Source of the DNA: an uncultured Clostridia bacterium
Lineage (GTDB): Bacteria; Bacillota; Clostridia; Peptostreptococcales; Anaerovoracaceae
DNA: 5,170 nt
Assembly (NCBI GenBank): GCA_934277655.1
Contig: CAKQVC010000168.1
Span: 1 to 5,170 of the forward strand
Direction of reading: 5' to 3'
In this document: positions 1-4,361 of the stretch, one piece after another
How positions within the stretch are numbered: the first letter of the stretch is position 1
How the letters are laid out: every line of letters begins with the position of its first letter
Translations under genes and position numbers: made by a program
Notes under the pieces: model-generated
Database searches by the model: none
What the model was told of the DNA's origin: nothing
The model's input: only the letters and a program-made list of their open reading frames with translations

Positions 1-115
1 TGACTGCCTGTGTGTCATCGCGACCTTCTACCACGATTACTTCCTTAATTTTTATTTTTTCCGGTTGATCCAGTTTGTTTTCATACCTGTTATTCTGGTT
101 TTGATTCTGTGTCAT
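1..115 (-). CDS. rnmV: Ribonuclease M5, N-terminal fragment (runs off the window)
   Basis: Only the first 38 codons are present; the gene continues past base 1. After about 20 polar residues rich in Asn and Gln, the protein reads IKIKEVIVVEGRDDTQAV. This is the opening of the TOPRIM domain of RNase M5, with Glu30 in the position of the catalytic acid and the conserved VEGRDD context. RNase M5 trims precursor 5S rRNA to its mature ends in low-GC Gram-positives. The start is ATG at 115-113. It has a good Shine-Dalgarno match (GAGAAGGA, 128-121) five bases upstream, and no other ATG, GTG or TTG lies between it and the TOPRIM motif. The start falls inside the upstream divIC-like gene, giving a 26-nt overlap in a different frame, so the two are probably translationally coupled. 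Known RNase M5 proteins usually begin almost directly at the TOPRIM strand, so the head is an extension. Another short TOPRIM protein is possible but less likely. Confidence 0.82.
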   Translation of the reverse strand, partial: MTQNQNQNNRYENKLDQPEKIKIKEVIVVEGRDDTQAV

Positions 116-569
116 CGGTTTCCTTCTCTTCTTCTAAGCCATCATACTGGAAAACAAACAAAAGCTCATTGGGTTTTACCAGCTTCAAACCCTCTCTTGC
201 CTGCCCTTCTATATAATCCGGTAGATTCACATTTTCTAATTCATTCGTTAAGTTTTCTTTTGTACGCTGCAACTCTTCGTTATAGGCGGTAACTTCTGCT
301 TTTTCCTGTTCCAACTGGACAATCCGAAGTGCAGACACACCAAAATATGCTATGAGCAGTAATACCCCCACAATAATGGCCAGTCTGAAATAATTAATTT
401 TTACTTTTCTTTTTTTTGTTTTTTCTACAATGTCGAGTTCGGCAGCCGGAACAATTCCATTTCTCTGTTTCTGCTCATCCAAACGAGCTCTTCGCTCCTG
501 CCTGGCCTGTTCTATATTAATAACCCTGTTATTTTTTTCGAACTCGTGAAGTCTGCTTTTCTTTTTCAT
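90..569 (-). CDS. divIC: DivIC/FtsL-family septum formation initiator protein
   Basis: A predicted bitopic division protein of 159 residues. Its layout is a charged cytoplasmic N-terminus (about 1-58, Lys/Arg/Glu-rich), one membrane segment at about 62-81 (FRLAIIVGVLLLIAYFG), a heptad-like coiled coil at about 83-114, and the conserved family motif DYIEGQAREGLKLVKPNE at about 118-135. An acidic tail ending ETDDTESKPE follows. In Bacillus, DivIC partners FtsL and DivIB in the divisome. I chose ATG at 569-567 because GGGTGA, matching part of the anti-Shine-Dalgarno complement, lies five bases upstream. An in-frame GTG at 578-576 would add three residues but has a poorer site. The start lies within yabQ (41-nt overlap) and the end overlaps the RNase M5 start by 26 nt. 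The order yabP-yabQ-divIC matches Bacillus and many Clostridia. The symbol rests on context as much as on sequence, because DivIC and FtsL-like proteins are hard to separate. Confidence 0.9.
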   Translation of the reverse strand: MKKKSRLHEFEKNNRVINIEQARQERRARLDEQKQRNGIVPAAELDIVEKTKKRKVKINYFRLAIIVGVLLLIAYFGVSALRIVQLEQEKAEVTAYNEELQRTKENLTNELENVNLPDYIEGQAREGLKLVKPNELLFVFQYDGLEEEKETDDTESKPE

Positions 570-864
570 CCTTTTCACCCAGAGTCAGTATACCACAAAA
601 AAGTTTTTTCCACAATAAAACGCCTGTAAGAAATGCCCCCAGTCCCGCAGGCGACAGCCTTCCATGATTACAATAATATAGAAATTCACTGTAGAGCATG
701 CCGATGCATAAATAACAGGCAATCTCTAAAGCAATACGCAGCACCTGTGCCGGTTTTCGGATTCTGCCAAATTCCGAAAATACATCGTGAAGAAGTCCTG
801 CGGTTATCCCACATGCAGTCATCGTCAGAAGGAGCTTTACCTGATCTTGAATTAGAATCGTCAT
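529..864 (-). CDS. yabQ: Spore cortex biosynthesis protein YabQ
   Basis: A 111-residue membrane protein starting MTILIQDQVKLLL. Hydrophobic segments lie at about 10-28, 41-65 and 73-93, with a short basic tail (KEKQTSRVRKK). The family signature of an Asn-Gly/His-Gly-Arg turn followed by a Gly-rich helix is visible at about 66-85 (CNHGRLSPAGLGAFLTGVLL). YabQ is known in Bacillus as a sporulation membrane protein of the forespore outer membrane, needed for cortex peptidoglycan formation and made under SigE. This copy is shorter than the Bacillus protein (about 200 residues) but within the range I expect for clostridial members. The ATG at 864 lies four bases beyond the yabP stop codon and has only a weak ribosome binding site, which suggests translational coupling. 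The 3' end overlaps the divIC-like start by 41 nt. Confidence 0.88.
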   Translation of the reverse strand: MTILIQDQVKLLLTMTACGITAGLLHDVFSEFGRIRKPAQVLRIALEIACYLCIGMLYSEFLYYCNHGRLSPAGLGAFLTGVLLWKKLFCGILTLGEKDEKEKQTSRVRKK

Positions 865-868
865 GCTT

Positions 869-1132
869 TCAGACTCTGCTAAACTTTTTAAAAATACTCG
901 TTTTTTCTTTTTTATTTTTATCCGTATATTGTACGCTTATAATTTTACCGCTTACGACAAGTATTCCTTCTTGCATATCCAGTTTTTCTACATTCAGCTT
1001 TTCGCCTGTAATCTCCACGCCGCCTTCTTCCAGGTTCGCCCACAGTGTTTCCTCATCAAAAGCATCTACGTCCGTTACCTGACTGATGCTGATTCTTTCT
1101 TTATTTTCGATTTGAATGTAATGATTTTCCAT
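869..1132 (-). CDS. yabP: Sporulation protein YabP
   Basis: An 87-residue soluble protein with the YabP/YqfC-type layout. A beta-rich core starts as IQIENKERISISQVTDVDAFDEETL (about 6-30), followed by the short strands GGVEITGEKLNVEKLDMQEGILVVSGKIISVQYTD (about 37-71) and a basic tail (KNKKEKTSIFKKFSRV). The V.DVD.FDEE segment and the EG.L.V.G.I..L.Y ending are family hallmarks. In Bacillus it is produced in the mother cell during sporulation with YabQ; its molecular role is not defined. The ATG at 1132 is preceded by AAAGGAAG about eight bases upstream. It is the first gene after a 297-bp non-coding gap, so transcription probably restarts in that gap. The S4-domain gene that usually sits just upstream (yabO/rqcP) is absent. 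YqfC is the closest alternative name, but adjacency to yabQ and divIC favours YabP. Confidence 0.92.
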   Translation of the reverse strand: MENHYIQIENKERISISQVTDVDAFDEETLWANLEEGGVEITGEKLNVEKLDMQEGILVVSGKIISVQYTDKNKKEKTSIFKKFSRV

Positions 1133-1219
1133 GTCACAGCTTCCTTTCCGGTACTCCGTGCATCCTGAGGGAAGAGCTTTTTTTATTCTGTACCCTCTGC
1201 CGGTTTTCGTTTTTCCTTT

Positions 1220-1240
1220 CTGTGTTAAATGTTTACACAG
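1220..1240. promoter_or_regulatory. 21-bp pseudo-palindrome, candidate operator
   Basis: The half-sites CTGTGT and ACACAG flank a nine-base core in which a further AA/TT pair is also symmetric. Eight of ten positions per half therefore match around a central base. It lies 87 bp upstream of the yabP start, in non-coding DNA. The pattern is typical in size for a dimeric helix-turn-helix regulator, but I cannot assign it: spacing does not fit TnrA/GlnR or Rex sites well, and the centre lacks the CG of a CcpA site. As RNA it could form a 6-bp stem with a 9-nt loop. No U-run follows on the minus strand, so it is not a terminator for the genes here. Confidence 0.4.
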
Positions 1241-1293
1241 ACTGTTGTTTTTTTAGTACTGGAAAATTGCTTTCTTCCTCTTTTATGCTACCT

Positions 1294-1315
1294 CAGAAGG
1301 TCCTCAAAACTTCTG
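1294..1315. repeat. Short inverted repeat CAGAAG-N10-CTTCTG
   Basis: This is a perfect 6-bp inverted repeat with a 10-base spacer in the non-coding gap ahead of yabP. It is not followed by a U-run on either strand, so it is not a terminator. It could be a weak hairpin in the yabP leader or a chance match. Confidence 0.3.
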
Positions 1316-1319
1316 CTGT

Positions 1320-1361
1320 GCAGATTATTATGAAGCAAGAGCAGATTATCATGAAGTAAGA
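1320..1361. repeat. Two tandem 21-bp direct repeats
   Basis: The units 1320-1340 and 1341-1361 abut exactly and differ at only two positions, the 10th (T versus C) and the 17th (C versus T). Both differences are transitions. Each unit begins GCAGATTAT on the plus strand. They lie between the M23-gene terminator and yabP. A period of 21 bp is two helical turns, so identical sites would face the same side of the DNA. A recent local duplication without function is the simple alternative. Confidence 0.85.
1325..1355 (-). promoter_or_regulatory. Weak candidate promoter for the yabP operon
   Basis: Within the tandem repeats, reading the minus strand, TTCATG (1355-1350) is followed after 17 bases by CATAAT (1332-1327). 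This is a poor -35 (3 of 6) with a fair -10 (5 of 6) for a SigA-type promoter. The same stretch can be read as TGATAAT, 12 bases, CATAATAA, which faintly recalls the SigE pattern expected for yabP in Bacillus. Neither reading is strong. A promoter must exist somewhere in 1366-1133 if the upstream hairpin terminates, but its position is unsettled. Confidence 0.2.
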
Positions 1362-1407
1362 AAGCTCACGGGATTCCCTGTAGTCAAACCCGCACAGAAA
1401 TCCCGTG
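1358..1407 (-). terminator. Intrinsic terminator after the M23 peptidase gene
   Basis: Twenty-two bases past the peptidase stop codon the transcript can fold a 9-bp stem, CACGGGATT pairing with AATCCCGTG (1407-1399 with 1375-1367). An inner CTGT/ACAG pairing (1397-1394 with 1381-1378) extends it and leaves a 12-base loop. The run after the stem is CTTTCTTAC-like, so U-rich but interrupted. Efficiency is therefore uncertain. It most likely ends the dnaB/dnaD/M23 transcript and separates it from the yabP unit. Confidence 0.7.
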
Positions 1408-1429
1408 TTATTATACTTTCACTTTTCAG

Positions 1430-3061
1430 CTACAGATAGGACGCTGGATTTACATTGGATCCGTTTTTAAAGACTTCAAAGTGACAATGCGGTCCGGTAC
1501 TTCTTCCGGTATTGCCGACTGCACCGATGGTCTGACCTTTATATACTTTCTGCCCTGCACTTACACTTACGCTGCTGCAGTGTGCATAAAGCGTCTTAAA
1601 TCCGTTTCCGTGTTCAATAACAATACGGAGTCCATATGCACCCGACCATCCGGCTTTGCTGACAGTTCCACCATCGGCAGCACGGATCGTCGTACCAATC
1701 GGAGCTGCATAGTCCAGCCCGTAATGCATTCTACCCCAACGCATGCCGTAGCCTCTGTAAACACTTACAGAAACTGGTCTTGAGAATGTACCGGTTCCAT
1801 GGGTCGGCGGTACTTTCTTTGTACCCTTTACAACCACTTTGTCTATCGGCTTTTTGATTACTTCTTTATCAATATCTTCACGGCTGATGGTCTTGCCGTT
1901 TTCTTTCGTCAGTCTTGCAGTAATCCTTTCCTTACCTTTTTTACCTTCGGTAGTTACGATCTTTTCACCGACGTAATGACTTGACGATTCTTTTGTAATC
2001 GTCTTATAGTCGATCGTTTCCGCGAAAACTGCTGTCTCTATAGTTTCAACCGTCAGCAACGGTACCTCTTCCTGCGTTACAAAAGTATCACCAACGTGAA
2101 TCGTCATGTCTTCAGAAACATTCGGATTCATTTCCTTCAGTTCATCATAGGTAACACCCAGTTTTTCGCAGATACCATAAAGAGTATCGCCCTGCTGTAC
2201 TTCATAAGTGTTTTCCTGCTGCCCACCGCTCTTTAATTTTTTCAGCGCAGAGGACTGGCTGGCTACGTTGGCTAGTGTAGTATTAATCGGTTTGATGTCG
2301 ATTTTTTCTTTAAATCCGACATATTCAAATTCGTCTTCTTTACCCTTTGTGTAAATATCTTTGATAGACTGAAGTACACTTTCTGCGATCTTGCGGTTTT
2401 CGACTGCAATCATTTCCTGTCCGTCAACATAGATCGCATAGGCTTCTGCCTGAATATCTCCCATATAGGTAAATCGTTTCAAAACCGTATCTGCATCATC
2501 AATATCTTTTCCATAAGCAAATACAGGCTTAAACGTAATATCGTTCTTCGGATCGATGGTAATGTTGGATCCATATTCTTTCGAAAGCTCTTCACTTACC
2601 ATGTCCAGGATTTCAAGCACATCTCGTTGCTCGCTTACAATTCCCAACGCTCTTCCGTTATAGAAATATTCATAATCTGTCACCGATGAAAAGATTGCGA
2701 TCACAGCCACGCCCGCAATGATGATAATCGCCGCATGCTTTACGATCGCCTTTCGATGTTTCTGCATTCCGATACGCAACTCGTGAGCCCGCCTTGCAAG
2801 CGTAACGATCGTCTTTCCGAGGAACCATGTTACCAGGTCTGCACCTTTATCAAAACCGCTTACAATCCCGGCTCCTACATTAAATACGGCTTTTTTCCCT
2901 GCTTCACCGATTTCTGCGAATTCATCATTGATGTCATCCAGCAGGACGATAAATTCTCCTCCAAGCTGCCATACAATATTTTCTTCTTTTCGTTTTTTTT
3001 CAGCTTTTCTTTTTTTCTGTTTATCGGCTTTATCGGCTTTTTTTAATTGGATTTTTGCCAT
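1430..3061 (-). CDS. Membrane-anchored M23 (LytM-type) endopeptidase with LysM and G5 domains
   Basis: A predicted peptidoglycan hydrolase of 543 residues. Order of parts: a very basic Lys-rich cytoplasmic head (about 1-28), a further cytoplasmic stretch to about 110, one membrane helix (about 111-127, AAIIIIAGVAVIAIFSSV), two loosely similar ~70-residue units each opening with a YNGRALG/YVDGQEM-type strand (about 132-199 and 208-278), a LysM domain (about 285-329, YEVQQGDTLYGI), a G5 domain (about 335-413), and the M23 domain (about 427-543). Zinc ligands are intact: His446 and Asp450 in HYGLD and His527 in HCH. His494 (YAHCS) and His525 complete the active site, so it should be catalytic, unlike Bacillus SpoIIQ. 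The start is ATG 3061 because AGGAGAGG sits seven bases upstream; an earlier in-frame GTG at 3100 lacks this. It overlaps the dnaD-like gene by 19 bp. Its substrate bond and its timing (growth or sporulation) cannot be read from sequence. Confidence 0.93.
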   Translation of the reverse strand: MAKIQLKKADKADKQKKRKAEKKRKEENIVWQLGGEFIVLLDDINDEFAEIGEAGKKAVFNVGAGIVSGFDKGADLVTWFLGKTIVTLARRAHELRIGMQKHRKAIVKHAAIIIIAGVAVIAIFSSVTDYEYFYNGRALGIVSEQRDVLEILDMVSEELSKEYGSNITIDPKNDITFKPVFAYGKDIDDADTVLKRFTYMGDIQAEAYAIYVDGQEMIAVENRKIAESVLQSIKDIYTKGKEDEFEYVGFKEKIDIKPINTTLANVASQSSALKKLKSGGQQENTYEVQQGDTLYGICEKLGVTYDELKEMNPNVSEDMTIHVGDTFVTQEEVPLLTVETIETAVFAETIDYKTITKESSSHYVGEKIVTTEGKKGKERITARLTKENGKTISREDIDKEVIKKPIDKVVVKGTKKVPPTHGTGTFSRPVSVSVYRGYGMRWGRMHYGLDYAAPIGTTIRAADGGTVSKAGWSGAYGLRIVIEHGNGFKTLYAHCSSVSVSAGQKVYKGQTIGAVGNTGRSTGPHCHFEVFKNGSNVNPASYL

Positions 3062-4326
3062 AATTCTGCCTCTCCTGTTCTTTCCCTCGCACAACTGCAC
3101 CGCTGACCATTTTCATCAAATCCGGTGTCACCGCACTTTTCACATAAGTACTTAATATCTGTGTAGTCAATCGGGAAATTATTTTCAGTGAGCAATACTG
3201 CCCGTTCTTCTTCTAAAAGATTTTCCAGACGCTTTATTTTATTCTGTTCTTCTTTTGTCATTCCGGTCAGCAATCCTCTAGTCAACTTACTGCTTAGTTC
3301 ATTCCGCTCTTGATCGATTTCTTCAATCCTCGGAATCATTCCGTAAACTTCCTCTTTCCTTTCCTGTGCTTTCAGTTCTTCCTTTCTGCGCAGGTATTCA
3401 TAGTATTTATTCAGAACAGCTTGTGTTACTGTTACTTTCTTATTAACATCCGTGCCCCTTGCTTTTGCTTCATTGTACCAGTTTTCCAGTACTTTGTTGA
3501 CATAGCGCAGGTTTGGATTCGGTGTGGACAGCGTAGTATCGCAGGCTTCCAAAACTCTTTCAATGTTATAGTGCATATCCTGAAACCAAGTATCCATCAT
3601 ACGCTTTTCGGCTTCCGTTGCCCCCCGGTTCATTCCCAGGGACTGTAACACACGTTTATAATTACCTTGTCTTCTGCCTGTCTGTTCCAGATATTCTTCG
3701 ACTTCTTCCGTTGTTTTTAATCCCTGTGCCATCCACTGCATTAAAACTTTTTCAACATAACGGACGCTCGTCTTCTGCTTTTCAACGCAATAGGAATACG
3801 CCTGCTGAATAATCTCATCCGGCGCTCCCAGGTCCGTCTTCCAGCTGTATATTTCTTTTGTTTCCCTTGGCGAAAGCATTTTTCCAAGGAGATTTTCAAT
3901 CGCAGTGATCATTCTTCTGGAATCCTGATTATAAAAGGTATCCGTCTCTTCTTTCTTTCTTTCGGAAAGAATTTTTTCGCTTTCTGCGTCCTTTGATAAC
4001 CCTTTTCCGTACATCAATTCTCTTAAATTGATGAATTCAATATCATAATGGTATTTTTCTTCTTTGTTTTTTTTCGGTATTTTTTTTATAACCCCCATGG
4101 ATTCCCAGTAATCCCAGGCGTTTTCAGCGGTTTTCTCTGAAATCCGCAGTTGCTTGGCAAGGACTTCGTTACTCATATCCACTTCGCTTTCTCCATAAAG
4201 AAGCCCATAGAGATAAACCTTAACAAAATCTCCCGGAGCGCCTGGCATATATTCATTAAGAAAAATATTCTCAACATCTGTTGTCAAAAGAAAAAAATCC
4301 TTTACTTTCCCTTTCGTAAAACTCAT
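3043..4326 (-). CDS. DnaD-family primosome protein with a DnaC-like cysteine module at its C-terminus
   Basis: 427 residues, longer than Bacillus DnaD (about 230). Residues 1-105 look like the DnaD N-terminal winged helix (NEYMPGAPGDFVKVYLYGLL, then a helix-turn-helix LAKQLRISEKTAENAWDYWE). Two DnaD/DnaB C-terminal-type helical repeats follow, at about 135-212 and 222-293, with the signatures RYVEKVLMQWMAQG and RYVNKVLENWYNEA. A charged helical segment (about 305-375) leads to FPIDYTDIKYLCEKCGDTGF and CSC, with Cys395, 398, 410 and 412. That tail resembles the N-terminal helicase-binding zinc domain of clostridial DnaC/DnaI loaders, but no AAA+ ATPase follows. DnaD-family proteins remodel origin DNA and help load the replicative helicase. 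The start ATG 4326 lies 35 bases after dnaB and has only a distant AGAAGG. The last 19 bases overlap the M23 gene. The DnaD assignment is firm; the zinc-binding role is inference. Confidence 0.9.
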   Translation of the reverse strand: MSFTKGKVKDFFLLTTDVENIFLNEYMPGAPGDFVKVYLYGLLYGESEVDMSNEVLAKQLRISEKTAENAWDYWESMGVIKKIPKKNKEEKYHYDIEFINLRELMYGKGLSKDAESEKILSERKKEETDTFYNQDSRRMITAIENLLGKMLSPRETKEIYSWKTDLGAPDEIIQQAYSYCVEKQKTSVRYVEKVLMQWMAQGLKTTEEVEEYLEQTGRRQGNYKRVLQSLGMNRGATEAEKRMMDTWFQDMHYNIERVLEACDTTLSTPNPNLRYVNKVLENWYNEAKARGTDVNKKVTVTQAVLNKYYEYLRRKEELKAQERKEEVYGMIPRIEEIDQERNELSSKLTRGLLTGMTKEEQNKIKRLENLLEEERAVLLTENNFPIDYTDIKYLCEKCGDTGFDENGQRCSCARERTGEAELWQKSN

Positions 4327-4361
4327 CCGTCACATGCCCTTCTGTCTTTTTTCGAATCTGA

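Larger units (their letters stand above)
1133..1366. other. Non-coding region between the M23-gene terminator and yabP
   Basis: I see no credible gene on either strand. Short minus-strand frames start at ATG 1352 (19 codons) and within the yabP leader (9 codons), but the first has no ribosome binding site and the second's AGG abuts the ATG. The stretch holds the tandem repeats, an inverted repeat and a pseudo-palindrome, plus A-rich tracts on the minus strand. It is the only sizeable gap in the window and probably contains the promoter and control sites of the yabP-yabQ-divIC-rnmV unit. Confidence 0.6.

Noticed and set aside
633..1082. Plus-strand open frame of 149 codons across yabQ and yabP.
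   Set aside because: It is antisense to two well recognised sporulation genes, has no family-like motifs and no convincing ribosome binding site. The other plus-strand frames in the window are shadows of the same kind.
1133..1163. Nine-codon leader-like frame (MHGVPERKL) ending one base before the yabP start.
   Set aside because: Its AGG abuts the ATG, too close for a ribosome binding site, and such a short frame is expected by chance.
1220..1254. Possible plus-strand terminator: CTGTGT/ACACAG stem followed by a T7 run.
   Set aside because: The stem is AT-tolerant and short, the T-run begins seven bases after it, and there is no plus-strand gene to terminate.
1293..1352. Minus-strand frame of 19 codons starting MIICSC in the gap before yabP.
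   Set aside because: It has no ribosome binding site, and its repetitive, hydrophobic start is just the translation of the tandem DNA repeats.
1257..1437. Plus-strand frame open through the tandem repeats (21 bp is seven codons, reading ADYYEAR then ADYHEVR).
   Set aside because: It has no ATG, GTG or TTG start after the preceding stop and runs antisense through the terminator hairpin, so the codon-sized repeat is not evidence of a gene.
3043..3046. Frameshift at the dnaD-like stop hiding a continuing loader ATPase.
   Set aside because: Frames downstream of the stop contain only the M23 peptidase head and shadows; no Walker motifs of an AAA+ loader occur between 3043 and 1430 on the minus strand.
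1430..3061. Naming the peptidase SpoIIQ because sporulation genes lie downstream.
   Set aside because: SpoIIQ is shorter, lacks LysM and G5 domains, and this gene is separated from yabP by a terminator.
3062..3100. Longer form of the M23 peptidase starting at GTG 3100.
   Set aside because: The extra 13 residues would overlap dnaD further and lack a ribosome binding site, whereas ATG 3061 has AGGAGAGG at good spacing.
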